From Streptomyces dangxiongensis (GTDB lineage Bacteria; Actinomycetota; Actinomycetes; Streptomycetales; Streptomycetaceae), in contig NZ_CP033073.1 of the NCBI RefSeq assembly GCF_003675325.1, positions 3,224,001 to 3,288,000 on the forward strand: DNA of 64,000 nucleotides, given 5' to 3'. The translations under genes were made by a program, and so were the position numbers. The notes under the pieces were generated by a model. That model was given only the letters and a program-made list of their open reading frames with translations, made no database searches and was not told where the DNA came from. This document shows, piece after piece, positions 52,033 to 61,000 of the stretch (positions are counted from its first letter, which is position 1; each line of letters opens with the position of its first letter).

Positions 52033-52304
52033 TGCGGGTTTTCGAAGACCCTCGTTGTCGTCACCCTCGTCGTCGTCAGCGCCCTCGGCATCCTGCCCTC
52101 AACGCACGTTGATACTGCCCTCTTCGTCGTCGATCCATGCCTCGGATTCGGATCCTTGTGACGACGCGTCCTGAGAATTGCGCGCCGCGTGCGGTTCGTC
52201 AAGGCCCCCCAGCCGGAAGCCGGCCGTCCGGTGGCACGACGAAGATCACCATACCCCCCGCCGTCGCGGGTGCAAGGTAACCGTGGTCGGGTCTCCCGCA
52301 TACG
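52033..52304. other. Non-coding part of the rplL-rpoB gap
   Basis: About 270 bp of the 594-bp gap between the rpoB promoter and the rplL-distal hairpin. It holds a GTCGTC microsatellite-like stretch near 52054-52078 and nothing that looks coding. Confidence 0.4.
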
Positions 52305-52342
52305 CCGAAGAGCGACCACCCAGATGGATGATCGCTCTTCGG
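52305..52342 (-). terminator. Hairpin after rplL (attenuator candidate)
   Basis: CCGAAGAGCGA and TCGCTCTTCGG form a perfect 11-bp stem with a 16-nt loop, about 90 nt past the rplL stop. In E. coli an attenuator sits at the same place and sets the ratio of L7/L12 to RNA polymerase. Confidence 0.6.
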
Positions 52343-52433
52343 TACGTTCGCGTTACAGGCTCCGGGGCACTGGCTTCAGCGCCCCGGGAGACCGCGTGCG
52401 GCGTGTGTTCGGATCCTGGGGACCCGAGAGGTG

Positions 52434-52823
52434 TTACTTGACCTCGACGGAGGCGCCGGCGCCCTTGAGGGACTCGGCGGCCTTCTCGGCGGCGTCCTTG
52501 GCGACCTTCTCGAGGACGGGCTTCGGGGCGCCGTCCACGAGGTCCTTGGCCTCCTTCAGACCCAGGGAGGTCAGCTCACGCACGACCTTGATGACCTGGA
52601 TCTTCTTCTCGCCGGCACCGGTGAGGATGACGTCGAACTCGTCCTTCTCCTCCTCGGCCTCGGCCGCGGCGCCACCAGCGGCACCGCCGGCGACGACGAC
52701 CGGCGCGGCAGCGGCGGCGGTGACGTCGAACTTGTCCTCGAAGGCCTTCACGAACTCGGAGAGCTCGATGAGGGTCATCTCCTCGAACTGAGCAAGCAGC
52801 TCGTCCTGGGTGAGCTTCGCCAT
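52434..52823 (-). CDS. rplL: 50S ribosomal protein L7/L12 (bL12)
   Basis: The multi-copy stalk protein that recruits translation GTPases. 129 residues: N-terminal dimerisation region ([20 protein letters not shown]), Ala/Gly hinge (about 38-58), and a C-terminal domain [20 protein letters not shown] with [16 protein letters not shown]. 111 nt after rplJ. Confidence 0.97.
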   Translation of the reverse strand: MAKLTQDELLAQFEEMTLIELSEFVKAFEDKFDVTAAAAAPVVVAGGAAGGAAAEAEEEKDEFDVILTGAGEKKIQVIKVVRELTSLGLKEAKDLVDGAPKPVLEKVAKDAAEKAAESLKGAGASVEVK

Positions 52824-52934
52824 GGTGGCGGTCCTTCCACTCAAATCGGCAGGTGCCGGATGTACTGGATAAGGCGGGCGTACGTCGGCCCGCTGCGACC
52901 CGCGCCGGTGGTGCGGGTCAGAAAGCGAGCCGAA

Positions 52935-53465
52935 TTACTCGGCACCGCCCTGCTCGGCCTGCTTGGCGCGCAGCGCGTCCACGGTGCGGACGAGCTTCGA
53001 CGGCAGCGCCTGGAAGACGGAGGCAGCCTGCGACTGCTTCCCCTTGAAGGCACCGGCCAGCTTGCTGAGCAGAACCTCGCGGGACTCGAGGTCCGCAAGC
53101 TTCTTGATCTCGTCGGGGGACAGCGCCTTACCGTCAAGGACACCGCCCTTGATGACGAGATTCGGGTTGTCCTTGGCGAAGTCACGGAGACCCTTCGCCG
53201 ACTCCACCGGGTCACCGGTGACGAAGGCGACTGCCGTCGGACCGTTGAACAGGTCGTCCAGCGTGGTGATCCCGGCCTCGTTGGCCGCAATCTTGGTCAG
53301 CGTGTTCTTCACCACGGCGTACTGGGCGTTCTCACCGAGCGACCGGCGCAGGTTCTTGAGCTGCGCCACGGTGAGACCGCGGTACTCGGTAAGCACGGCA
53401 GCGCTGGAGTTGCGGAACTGCTCCGTCAACTCGGCCACTGCGGCAGCCTTGTCGGGCCTCGCCAT
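52935..53465 (-). CDS. rplJ: 50S ribosomal protein L10 (uL10)
   Basis: Anchors L7/L12 dimers to the ribosome; in many bacteria it binds its own leader RNA. 176 residues, [20 protein letters not shown] with [19 protein letters not shown] and the helix [20 protein letters not shown]. Ribosome binding site AAGGAGG upstream. Leader of about 230 nt. Confidence 0.97.
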   Translation of the reverse strand: MARPDKAAAVAELTEQFRNSSAAVLTEYRGLTVAQLKNLRRSLGENAQYAVVKNTLTKIAANEAGITTLDDLFNGPTAVAFVTGDPVESAKGLRDFAKDNPNLVIKGGVLDGKALSPDEIKKLADLESREVLLSKLAGAFKGKQSQAASVFQALPSKLVRTVDALRAKQAEQGGAE

Positions 53466-53699
53466 AGAGCCTCGGCCTCCTTCCGGGTGATTCTGACCGC
53501 GCGGACCCGAAGGAGGACTGGGAAAACGAAACGCCCCGGCGCAGGCGCACGGGGCGGACTCGACCGGACGCACACACCTTGGCGTGTGGTCCAGGAGTAC
53601 TTCCACGGTCACCTGCGCGGGTCGTCCACTTGTCAGCGGATCCTTCGGCCACCGCATCCTCATTCGAGGGCACGGCAACGACCAGCGGTCTTTGGCTTC
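53466..53699 (-). other. rplJ (L10) leader
   Basis: About 234 nt of transcribed, non-coding sequence from the predicted start to the ATG. It holds CACACGCC-AAGGTGTG-type pairing near 53570-53590 and a GC hairpin followed by a T-rich stretch (53532-53556). It is in the position of the known L10-binding leaders. Confidence 0.5.
53532..53556 (-). terminator. Terminator-like hairpin inside the rplJ leader
   Basis: CGCCCCG and CGGGGCG form a 7-bp stem; on the minus strand it is followed directly by TTTCGTTTTCC. This is the clearest stem-plus-T-run in the window and lies within the leader, so it is a candidate attenuator. Confidence 0.55.
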
Positions 53700-53705
53700 T
53701 TCAAG

Positions 53706-53735
53706 AGAGTACGGGACCGGGACGCCGTCGAGCAA
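53706..53735 (-). promoter_or_regulatory. Promoter of rplJL
   Basis: Minus strand: TTGCTC, 18 nt, TACTCT. It lies after the lipoprotein gene terminator, so rplJL has its own transcription unit. Confidence 0.5.
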
Positions 53736-53906
53736 ATCGGCCCGTTCGAGGCCGGGCAGGGCCTCCGCCCGGAGGCCTGCGTGGCGGGCACCTGCCGGTG
53801 CGCCGCGCGGCCCGGTACCGGTGTGGCCTGCGGCTTTCTACCGGTGCGGCGGCCTGTGGCTCGCGGCCGGTGCGGCGCGCGGCCGGGTGCCGGTGCGGCC
53901 CCGGTG

Positions 53907-53932
53907 CAGACCCGGCCGCGGGGCCGGGTCTG
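53907..53932 (-). terminator. Terminator after the lipoprotein gene
   Basis: CAGACCCGGCC and GGCCGGGTCTG form a perfect 11-bp stem with a GCGG loop, 15 nt past the stop. Confidence 0.75.
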
Positions 53933-53947
53933 TCACCGCGGCGTCGG

Positions 53948-54865
53948 TCAGGAGACGGTGCCGGTGCCGGTGCCGCCCGTCGCGGTGCCGGACTTCAGGA
54001 GGTCGGCGAAGTCCTTGGTGTCGCTCGCCGGGGGCGCTTCGGCGGTGACCTTCACGCCGTAGTCGCTGAAGAAGCTGGTGTTCGTCATGGCACCGTTGGC
54101 CGTGTCGGCCTTCTCGGTCTTCTTGACGAGCAGGTTGTCGTCGTTGATCCACAGGTCGACGGTCTCGGTGGTGACGCCCGCCTGGGTGAGCTGCTTCTTC
54201 AGGGCCGCGAGCTGCTCGGCGCTGAGGTCGCTGGTCTTGCCGGCGAGGTCGGCGACGTTCACCTTGCCCGAGTAGTGCGTGGTGTGGGCGCCGGCGACCG
54301 TCTCCTCGCCGACCTTCTTGACGTCGCCGGAGGCCAGCAGCATCTTCACGGACTGGTTCGGCGTCGCGTTCTGGATCTGGTCCTTCATGTACGAACCGGA
54401 GGCGCCGCCGAGCTTGGCGAGGTCGTCGTACGAGTACTTGAGCCAGTGCTTGCCGCCCGTGTGCCGGGCGTACGCGTCGCTCATGTGCGCGTAGTAGGCG
54501 TCCGGCAGGTACCGGGCCTCCATCGACGAGGTGCCGGCCTTCTTCATCATCTCGGCCATCTGGCCGCCGGTGTACGTGATGGTGAGGTTGCCCTTGAGGC
54601 CGCCGGACCAGGTCAACGCGCCGTTCGCGGTCATGGCCATGACCTTGCCGACGGACGTGCTGGAGCGCACCTTGGCCGAATCGGCCTTGTCGGTGGACTG
54701 CTCGGCAGAGCGCAGGGCGGCTATGGGGCTGACGTGCGTCACGCCCTTGCCGGCCGCGTCGCTGCCGTCCTTGCCCGAGTCGGAGGAGCCGCAGGCGGCC
54801 ACCCCGGTCAGTGCGGCCACCACCGCGATGGAAAGGGTCATCCGGCGCACGGTCGTGCTGTTCAT
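53948..54865 (-). CDS. Secreted lipoprotein, LppX/LprAFG-like
   Basis: A 305-residue lipoprotein. The signal peptide ends in the lipobox V-A-A-C with Cys25, then a Gly/Ser/Asp-rich spacer. The body, SARVRSSTSVG-like SAKVRSSTSVGKVMAMTANG, GNLTITYTGGQMAEMMKKAG, LWINDDNLLVKKTEK and the end FADLLKSGTATGGTGTGTVS, resembles the mycobacterial LppX/LprG fold that carries lipids, as far as can be judged by eye. It splits rplKA from rplJL, a streptomycete arrangement. It has its own terminator; a promoter is not obvious. Confidence 0.85.
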   Translation of the reverse strand: MNSTTVRRMTLSIAVVAALTGVAACGSSDSGKDGSDAAGKGVTHVSPIAALRSAEQSTDKADSAKVRSSTSVGKVMAMTANGALTWSGGLKGNLTITYTGGQMAEMMKKAGTSSMEARYLPDAYYAHMSDAYARHTGGKHWLKYSYDDLAKLGGASGSYMKDQIQNATPNQSVKMLLASGDVKKVGEETVAGAHTTHYSGKVNVADLAGKTSDLSAEQLAALKKQLTQAGVTTETVDLWINDDNLLVKKTEKADTANGAMTNTSFFSDYGVKVTAEAPPASDTKDFADLLKSGTATGGTGTGTVS

Positions 54866-54943
54866 CTCGTCCCGCCCCTGTTGGAGTCCTGTGCCTGCAC
54901 CGTAACCCAGGCCACTGACAGTCGTGCGAAAGGTCGCACAAAG

Positions 54944-54987
54944 AAAGGACGGACCCCGCACCTGGAAGGTTGCAGGGCCCGCCCTTT
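54944..54987 (-). terminator. Terminator after rplA
   Basis: AAAGGGCGGGCCCTGCA pairs along 17 positions with TGCGGGGTCCGTCCTTT (three G-U pairs), with a 10-nt loop, then CTTTG, 43 nt past the rplA stop. Confidence 0.75.
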
Positions 54988-55029
54988 TCTTACGCGTACC
55001 TGACGCGGCTACCGGGCTGAGCGGAGGGC

Positions 55030-55755
55030 TCAGACGGCGGCCGGGTCCTCCTCGACGAGGAGGTTGCGGGTGCGGTTCGGGTCGACCGGGACGCCGGGGC
55101 CGATCGTGCTGCTGATCGCAGCCTTCCTGATGTAGCGGCCCTTGGCGGCGGACGGCTTCAGACGGAGGATCTCCTCCAGCGCGGCGCCGTAGTTCTCCAC
55201 CAGCTTGGTGTCGTCGAACGACGTCTTGCCGATGATGAAGTGCAGGTTCGAGTGCTTGTCGACGCGGAACTCGATCTTGCCGCCCTTGATCTCGGTCACG
55301 GCCTTGGCGGTGTCCGGGGTCACGGTGCCGGTCTTCGGGTTCGGCATCAGACCACGCGGGCCGAGGACGCGGCCGAGGCGACCGACCTTGCCCATGAGGT
55401 CCGGGGTGGCGACGACGGCGTCGAAGTCCAGACGGCCCTTCGCCACCTCGTCGATCAGCTCGTCGGCGCCGACGATGTCGGCGCCCGCGGCACGCGCGGC
55501 CTCGGCACGGTCACCGGTCGCGAAGACCAGGACCCGGGCGGTCTTACCGGTGCCGTGCGGAAGGTTCACGGTGCCACGGACCATCTGGTCGGCCTTACGC
55601 GGGTCTACACCCAGACGGAAGGCGACCTCGACGGTGCCGTCGAACTTGCTCGTGGAGGTCTCCTTGGCGAGACGGACGGCCTCGAGCGGGGCGTACAGCT
55701 TCTCCCGGTCGATCTTGGCGTCCGCAGCGCGGAGAGCCTTGCTGCGCTTGCTCAC
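55030..55755 (-). CDS. rplA: 50S ribosomal protein L1 (uL1)
   Basis: The mobile L1-stalk protein; in E. coli it represses its own operon. 241 residues, [20 protein letters not shown], and the signature [23 protein letters not shown] start. 100 nt after rplK. Confidence 0.97.
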   Translation of the reverse strand: MSKRSKALRAADAKIDREKLYAPLEAVRLAKETSTSKFDGTVEVAFRLGVDPRKADQMVRGTVNLPHGTGKTARVLVFATGDRAEAARAAGADIVGADELIDEVAKGRLDFDAVVATPDLMGKVGRLGRVLGPRGLMPNPKTGTVTPDTAKAVTEIKGGKIEFRVDKHSNLHFIIGKTSFDDTKLVENYGAALEEILRLKPSAAKGRYIRKAAISSTIGPGVPVDPNRTRNLLVEEDPAAV

Positions 55756-55855
55756 AACTTGCTCCTGTGTGTTCTGAAAGGAGTCGTGGTCCCTGGGCCG
55801 AGCAGGCCCTGCCACGTGCGACCGGCTACGGCCGCATGACTGCTGGGGGTGGGGT

Positions 55856-56290
55856 TCAGCCCTCGACCGTGATGCCCATGGAGCGGGCGGTGCCGGCGAT
55901 GATCTTCGACGCGGCGTCCAGGTCGTTGGCGTTCAGGTCGGGCATCTTGGTCTCGGCGATCTCGCGGACCTGCGCCTGGGTGATCTTGGCGACCTTGGTC
56001 TTGTGCGGCTCGCCGGAGCCCTTCTCGACACCAGCGGCCTTGAGGATCATCTTCGCGGCCGGCGGCGTCTTGGTGACGAAGGTGAAGGAACGGTCCTCGT
56101 AGACCGTGATCTCCACCGGGATCACCCAGCCACGCTGCGACTCGGTCGCGGCGTTGTACGCCTTGCAGAACTCCATGATGTTGACGCCGTGCTGGCCCAG
56201 CGCGGGGCCGACCGGCGGAGCCGGGTTCGCCGCACCGGCGTTGATCTGGAGCTTGATAAGCCCCGTGATCTTCTTCTTCTTGGGAGGCAT
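55856..56290 (-). CDS. rplK: 50S ribosomal protein L11 (uL11)
   Basis: Part of the GTPase centre and the thiostrepton site, and needed for RelA activation. 144 residues, [20 protein letters not shown] with [20 protein letters not shown] and the end [14 protein letters not shown]. The Pro-rich N-domain looks wild type. Confidence 0.97.
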
Positions 56291-56380
56291 GCTCTCTCCG
56301 GGTCCTTGCTGAGAGGTTGACTGCCATCCGCGTCATCCGGATCCATGCCGTGCACGATCCCGCAGATGGCATACCGCACA

Positions 56381-56410
56381 ACGATAGCCGCTGTCCCCTC
56401 GGGACAAGAA
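56381..56410 (-). promoter_or_regulatory. Possible promoter of rplKA
   Basis: Minus strand: TTCTTG, 18 nt, TATCGT. A small inverted repeat TGTCCC/GGGACA fills the spacer and part of the -35. The leader would be about 85 nt. Confidence 0.4.
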
Positions 56411-56688
56411 ATCGCCCAGGTCAGGCGGTTCGCACGGGCTGTCCGGGCCGCCGGCCGAGCAGCGGTCGTGCGGCTCCGGCGGGAAGTACGGGCAGGGCAG
56501 GCAGCACCGGCAGGGCCGGACCGTCCGGCAGCACGGCGAGCGGCGCGGCGGGGGCCCGGCGCGTCCGGTGTCACCGGCGCGCGACGCGCCGCGGACTCAC
56601 CAGGTGCGGCGCGCGCGTCCCCACCGTGCCGCCGTCACCGTCGTCCCCACCGCGCCGCTGTCACCGTCACCGGCGTGGCCTCACGCGC
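56411..56688. other. Non-coding part of the nusG-rplK gap
   Basis: About 280 bp of GC-rich DNA, including near-repeats of GTCACCG(T/G)CG around 56568-56672. No ORF with coding-like bias is seen. Confidence 0.4.
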
Positions 56689-56740
56689 GCGTGTGCGGAG
56701 CGGGGGACGGCCGGCCGGCCGTCCCCCGCTCCGCACACGC
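56689..56740 (-). terminator. Very long hairpin after nusG (24-bp stem)
   Basis: The arms beginning GCGTGTGCGGAGCGGGGGAC are complementary over 24 bp with a GGCC loop. It directly follows another hairpin, so termination between nusG and rplK should be strong. Confidence 0.8.
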
Positions 56741-56782
56741 CGAGGGCGCCCCGGCCCGGTTGTCACCGGTGGGGCGCCCTCG
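56741..56782 (-). terminator. First hairpin after nusG
   Basis: CGAGGGCGCCCC and GGGGCGCCCTCG form a 12-bp stem with an 18-nt loop, 10 nt past the nusG stop. Confidence 0.75.
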
Positions 56783-56792
56783 GGGCGGATGC

Positions 56793-57701
56793 TCAGTTCT
56801 TCTGGATCTGGTCGAAGGACAGCTCGACCGGCGTCTCGCGGCCGAAGATCTCCACGAGGCCCTTGACCTTCTTCGAGTCGGGGTTGATCTCGTTGATGGT
56901 CGCCTGGAGCGTGGCGAACGGGCCGTCGGTGACGGTGACCGAGTCGCCGACCTCGAAGTCCAGCACCTGGACCTCGACCTTGCGCTGCGGGGCGGGCTTG
57001 CCCTCGGCCTCGGCGGCCTCGCGGGCGGCCTTCTCCTCGGCCTCCGGGGCGAGCATCTTGACGATCTCGTCCAGGGTCAGCGGGTACGGGTCGTAGGCGT
57101 TGCCGACGAAGCCGGTGACGCCCGGGGTGTTGCGGACGGCGCCCCAGGACTCGTTGGTGAGGTCCATGCGGACCAGGACGTAGCCCGGCAGCTTGTTCTG
57201 CTTGATCGTCTTGCGGTCGCCGTTCTTGATCTGGACGACCTCTTCCTGCGGCACCTCGGCCTGGAAGATGTAGTCCTCGACGTTCAGCGAGACGGCGCGC
57301 TGCTCCAGGTTGGTCTTCACGCGGTTCTCGTAACCGGCGTAGGTGTGGATGACGTACCACTCGCCGGGCAGGGAGCGCAGCTCCTCGCGCAGGGCCTGGA
57401 TCGGGTCGACCGGCGCGGCCGGCTCCTCGTCGGCGGCCTCCGTGTCCTCGGCGGTCTCGCCGGCCTCGTCGACGGGGGCTTCCTCGTCGGCTTCGGCGAC
57501 GACAGTGTCCTCGTCGGCCTCGTCGGCCTCGACGTCGCCGTCTTCGTCCTCGACGTGCAGGGCGGCCTCTTCGGCCGGCTCGCCCGACTCGGCCTCGGCA
57601 GCCTCGAACTCGTCCTGTTCGTCCGCGCCCTCGACGATGTCGAGTTCGTCATCCACCGACTTGTCCGGCTCGATGGCGTCGTTCAGGTTCGGGTCAGACA
57701 C
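56793..57701 (-). CDS. nusG: Transcription termination/antitermination factor NusG
   Basis: Binds RNA polymerase and couples it to Rho or to the ribosome. 302 residues against about 180 in E. coli. The extra part is an N-terminal acidic tail of about 110 residues rich in Glu, Asp and Ala ([20 protein letters not shown]). The NGN domain starts [20 protein letters not shown] and includes [20 protein letters not shown]; the KOW domain is [20 protein letters not shown]. 80 nt after secE. Confidence 0.97.
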   Translation of the reverse strand: MSDPNLNDAIEPDKSVDDELDIVEGADEQDEFEAAEAESGEPAEEAALHVEDEDGDVEADEADEDTVVAEADEEAPVDEAGETAEDTEAADEEPAAPVDPIQALREELRSLPGEWYVIHTYAGYENRVKTNLEQRAVSLNVEDYIFQAEVPQEEVVQIKNGDRKTIKQNKLPGYVLVRMDLTNESWGAVRNTPGVTGFVGNAYDPYPLTLDEIVKMLAPEAEEKAAREAAEAEGKPAPQRKVEVQVLDFEVGDSVTVTDGPFATLQATINEINPDSKKVKGLVEIFGRETPVELSFDQIQKN

Positions 57702-57747
57702 GATGGCTGCTTCTTCCTGGATACATAGGGGTGGAACATGCGAAAAC

Positions 57748-57769
57748 GGGCGCCGGTACCACGGCGCCC
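57748..57769 (-). terminator. Hairpin with T-run between secE and nusG
   Basis: GGGCGCCG and CGGCGCCC form an 8-bp stem, followed on the minus strand by GTTTTCGC. It begins 13 nt past the secE stop and may attenuate nusG. Confidence 0.5.
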
Positions 57770-57781
57770 TTCGCTTTTGGC

Positions 57782-58066
57782 TCAGCCGAAAACGTACTTG
57801 GCCGCGTGGTTGAGCCCATAGTCAATCACGGTCACCAGCGCGATCATGATGGCGACGAAGAAGATCACCACGGTGGTGTACGACGTCAACTGGTTGCGTG
57901 ACGGCCAGACGACCTTGCGGAGTTCCGCGACGATCTGGCGGTAGAAGGTGGCCAGGCGCTTCAGCGGGCCCTTCTTGGCGCGCTTGCCGCCCTTGCGGGC
58001 CTTCTTGGACTCGGGCACCTCGTCCTGGGCATCAGGCGTATCGATGGAGCCCACGGCGTCCGTCAT
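57782..58066 (-). CDS. secE: Preprotein translocase subunit SecE
   Basis: Stabilises SecY in the membrane. 94 residues: a soluble N-terminus with a Lys/Arg-rich stretch ([19 protein letters not shown]), the conserved amphipathic [13 protein letters not shown] and one membrane helix (about 64-85, [20 protein letters not shown]). Between tRNA-Trp and nusG. Confidence 0.97.
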   Translation of the reverse strand: MTDAVGSIDTPDAQDEVPESKKARKGGKRAKKGPLKRLATFYRQIVAELRKVVWPSRNQLTSYTTVVIFFVAIMIALVTVIDYGLNHAAKYVFG

Positions 58067-58172
58067 AGTCCTCACCTGATCCCGGGTCGTGGCCGTGCCG
58101 CGCCCGGTTCCTGAGCCGCACGGCGGTGCATTGCTGGACGTACATGCGCACACATCCTGGCGGTGTGTGTAG

Positions 58173-58245
58173 CAGGGCCGGAGGGACTTGAACCCCCAAC
58201 CGCTGGTTTTGGAGACCAGTGCTCTACCAATTGAGCTACGACCCT
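58173..58245 (-). tRNA. tRNA-Trp (anticodon CCA)
   Basis: A 73-nt cloverleaf. The acceptor stem AGGGTCG pairs with CGGCCCT (one G-T), the D arm is GCTCAATTGGTAGAGC, the anticodon arm CTGGT-CTCCAAA-ACCAG has CCA in the loop, and the T arm is GGGGGTTCAAGTCCCTC. The discriminator base is G, and the CCA tail is not encoded. It precedes secE on the same strand. Confidence 0.97.
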
Positions 58246-58506
58246 TTGTGTGCCCACCAACGTACCGCATCCGGCCGGGTGCTCGGTGTGCACCGGCTGG
58301 AAGGCAGCGGCTGAAGGCCAACGAGAGGAGAGTGTACGTGGTCCGCGGCCCGGCGTCGAACAGAAAGCGCCCGTCCGGGACTCCGTGACCGAAGATCGTC
58401 CTGGCCGGCGGCCGGATTCGGACCCGTGTTCACGACTCGACCCGTAGCTGTTCAGTCTGTGAAACCCGTGTGCCGGGGACATTTCCGGTCTGGAACGATG
58501 GGCCGC

Positions 58507-59733
58507 ATGAGCGCTGCAACCCCTCCCACCGAGCGCCGGGTCTCCGCCCGCGTCGGCGCGATCTCCGAGTCCGCCACCCTCGCCGTGGACGCCAAGGCCA
58601 AGGCCCTGAAGGCCGCCGGGCGTCCGGTGATCGGCTTCGGCGCAGGTGAGCCCGACTTCCCGACCCCGGACTACATCGTCGAGGCGGCCGTCGAGGCCTG
58701 CAAGAACCCCAAGTACCACCGCTACACGCCGGCCGGTGGCCTGCCCGAGCTGAAGGCCGCGATCGCCGCGAAGACGCTGCGCGACTCCGGCTGGGAGCCC
58801 GACGTCTCGCAGATCCTCGTCACCAACGGCGGCAAGCAGGCCATCTACGAGGCGTTCGCCGCCATCCTCGATCCGGGCGACGAGGTCATCGTCCCGGCGC
58901 CGTACTGGACGACGTACCCGGAGTCGATCCGTCTCGCCGGCGGTGTCCCGGTGGAGGTCGTCGCCGACGAGACGACGGGCTACCGGGTCTCGGTCGAGCA
59001 ACTGGAGGCGGCGCGCACGGAGAAGACGAAGGTGGTGCTGTTCGTCTCCCCGTCCAACCCGACCGGCGCGGTGTACTCCGAGGCGGAGACCGAGGCGATC
59101 GGCCGCTGGGCCGTCGAGCACGGACTGTGGGTGCTGACCGACGAGATCTACGAGCACCTGGTCTACGGCGACGCGGTCTCCGTGTCGCTGCCGGCGCTCC
59201 TGCCCGAGCTGCGCGACAAGTGCATCGTGGTCAACGGTGTGGCGAAGACGTACGCCATGACCGGCTGGCGCGTGGGCTGGGTCATCGGGCCGAAGGACGT
59301 GGTCAAGGCCGCGACGAACCTCCAGTCGCACGCCACCTCCAACGTCTCCAACGTCGCCCAGGTGGCCGCGCTGGCCGCCGTGTCCGGTGGCCTGGAGGCC
59401 GTGGCGCAGATGCGCGAGGCCTTCGACCGGCGCCGCAGGACCGTCGTGCGGATGCTCAACGAGATCGACGACGTGGTCTGCCCGGAGCCCGAGGGCGCCT
59501 TCTACGCCTACCCGTCGGTCAAGGGCCTGCTCGGCAAGGAGATCCGCGGCAAGCGCCCGCAGGACACCGTCGAGCTGGCCGCGCTGATCCTGGAGGAGGC
59601 CGAGGTCGCGGTCGTCCCGGGCGAGGCCTTCGGCACGCCGGGTTACCTGCGGCTGTCGTACGCGCTCGGCGACGAGGACCTCGTCGAGGGCGTGAGCCGG
59701 CTGCAGAAGCTGCTGGCGGAGGCGCGGGACTAG
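58507..59733 (+). CDS. aspC: Pyridoxal-phosphate aminotransferase, aspartate type
   Basis: A 408-residue class I aminotransferase that most likely moves amino groups between aspartate and 2-oxoglutarate. Fold-type I features: [32 protein letters not shown], the substrate turn [22 protein letters not shown], and the PLP lysine in [20 protein letters not shown]. Subgroup Ib by its length and the missing extra loops. The ATG is used because family homology starts about 12 residues in. AACGAT lies 7 nt upstream, a weak leaderless signal. Divergent from the tRNA-Trp-secE unit. Confidence 0.93.
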   Translation: MSAATPPTERRVSARVGAISESATLAVDAKAKALKAAGRPVIGFGAGEPDFPTPDYIVEAAVEACKNPKYHRYTPAGGLPELKAAIAAKTLRDSGWEPDVSQILVTNGGKQAIYEAFAAILDPGDEVIVPAPYWTTYPESIRLAGGVPVEVVADETTGYRVSVEQLEAARTEKTKVVLFVSPSNPTGAVYSEAETEAIGRWAVEHGLWVLTDEIYEHLVYGDAVSVSLPALLPELRDKCIVVNGVAKTYAMTGWRVGWVIGPKDVVKAATNLQSHATSNVSNVAQVAALAAVSGGLEAVAQMREAFDRRRRTVVRMLNEIDDVVCPEPEGAFYAYPSVKGLLGKEIRGKRPQDTVELAALILEEAEVAVVPGEAFGTPGYLRLSYALGDEDLVEGVSRLQKLLAEARD

Positions 59734-59755
59734 TTCCGCCCCTCCACGCGCGCGT

Positions 59756-59787
59756 GCGGGCCGTTTCCCTGCGGGGAGGCGGCCCGC
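59756..59787 (+). terminator. Terminator after aspC
   Basis: GCGGGCCG and CGGCCCGC form an 8-bp outer stem over an inner TTCCC/GGGGA stem, followed by TTCTGTGT, 23 nt past the stop. Confidence 0.7.
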
Positions 59788-59859
59788 TTCTGTGTGCGGG
59801 CAAGACCACGAACGGGAAACGGCTACCGGGACGGCGGGGACATACGGCAGGATCTGGGA

Positions 59860-60900
59860 ATGGAGCGTGTACGTGATCTGTCTGAGCTGCCGAAGGCCCA
59901 TCTGCATCTGCACTTCACCGGCTCGATGCGGCCGGGGACGGTTCTGGAACTGGCCGACAAGTACGGAGTACATCTGCCCGAGACGCTGGCGGAGGCCCTC
60001 ACCACCGGAGAACCGCCCAAGTTGTGCGCCACCGACGAGCGGGGCTGGTTCCGTTTCCAGCGGCTGTACGACGCGGCCCGCTCCTGTGTGCGCGAGCGGG
60101 AGGACATCCAGCGGCTGGTGCGGGAGGCCGCCGAGGAGGACCTGAAGGACGGGTCGGGCTGGCTGGAGATCCAGGTGGACCCGACGTCGTACGCGCCACG
60201 GCTGGGAGGGCTGATCCCGACGCTGGAGATCATCCTGGACGCGGTGGACACGGCCTCCCGGGAGACCGGCCTCGGCATGCGTGTGCTGGTCGCCGCGAAC
60301 CGTATGAAGCATCCGCTGGACGCCCGCACGCTGGCCCGCCTCGCGGTGCGGTACGCGGACCGGGGTGTGGTCGGCTTCGGGCTGTCCAACGACGAGCGGC
60401 GCGGCCTGGCCCGGGACTTCGACCGGGCCTTCCACATCGCGCGCGAGGGCGGTCTGCTGTCGGCGCCGCACGGCGGCGAACTGACCGGTCCGGCCTCCGT
60501 CCGGGACTGCCTGGACGACCTGCACGCCACGCGGCTCGGGCACGGGGTGCGGGCCGCCGAGGACCCGCGGCTGCTGAAGCGGCTGGCCGACCGCGGCGTG
60601 ACCTGCGAGGTGTGCCCGGCTTCGAACGTGGCGCTCGGCGTGTACGAGAAGCCGGAGGACGTGCCGCTGCGCACGCTCTTCGAGGCGGGCGTCCCGATGG
60701 CGCTCGGCGCCGACGACCCGCTGCTGTTCGGCTCCCGGCTGGCCGCCCAGTACGAGATCGCCCGCCACGCGCACGGCTTCACGGATGCCGAGATCGCGGA
60801 ACTGGCCCGGCAGTCCGTACGGGGCTCGGCCGCCCCGGAGGAGGTCAAGGCCAAGCTGCTGGCCGGCGTGGACGACTGGCTGACCCGCCCGACGGCCTGA
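59860..60900 (+). CDS. add: Adenosine deaminase
   Basis: Deaminates adenosine (and deoxyadenosine) to inosine in purine salvage. 346 residues with the amidohydrolase TIM-barrel set: zinc ligands in AHLHLHFTGS (His16, His18), HGGELTG (His and catalytic Glu), RLGHGVRA, and the Asp pair in LGADDPLLFG. The usual TDDP is ADDP here. The ATG follows CAGGAT by 6 nt, suggesting a leaderless mRNA. Adenine deaminase-like activity cannot be ruled out. Convergent with murB. Confidence 0.92.
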   Translation: MERVRDLSELPKAHLHLHFTGSMRPGTVLELADKYGVHLPETLAEALTTGEPPKLCATDERGWFRFQRLYDAARSCVREREDIQRLVREAAEEDLKDGSGWLEIQVDPTSYAPRLGGLIPTLEIILDAVDTASRETGLGMRVLVAANRMKHPLDARTLARLAVRYADRGVVGFGLSNDERRGLARDFDRAFHIAREGGLLSAPHGGELTGPASVRDCLDDLHATRLGHGVRAAEDPRLLKRLADRGVTCEVCPASNVALGVYEKPEDVPLRTLFEAGVPMALGADDPLLFGSRLAAQYEIARHAHGFTDAEIAELARQSVRGSAAPEEVKAKLLAGVDDWLTRPTA

Positions 60901-60920
60901 GGCGAGGACGGGCGGGCCGC

Positions 60921-61000
60921 CGGGCCGGTGCGGCTTCGGGTCCAGGCGAACGGGCCGGTGCGGCTTCGGGTCCGGGTGAACGGGCCGGTGCGGCTACAGG
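60921..61000. repeat. 30-bp tandem repeat reaching into murB, 2.7 copies
   Basis: CGGGCCGGTGCGGCTTCGGG plus TCCAGGCGAA, repeated with two changes from 60951, then a third partial copy from 60981 that covers the murB stop codon. It fills the gap between add and murB. Confidence 0.85.

Noticed and set aside
52054..52078. GTCGTC-rich stretch considered as a CRISPR-like or regulatory repeat
   Set aside because: Units are only 3-6 bp with no spacers; it is a short microsatellite.
51981..52319. ORF of 112 codons between rplL and rpoB
   Set aside because: It crosses a terminator-like hairpin and the rpoB promoter, and has no coding bias.
58246..58506. Second tRNA or small RNA in the tRNA-Trp to aspC gap
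   Set aside because: No cloverleaf could be found besides tRNA-Trp, and no terminator-like stem suggests a small RNA.
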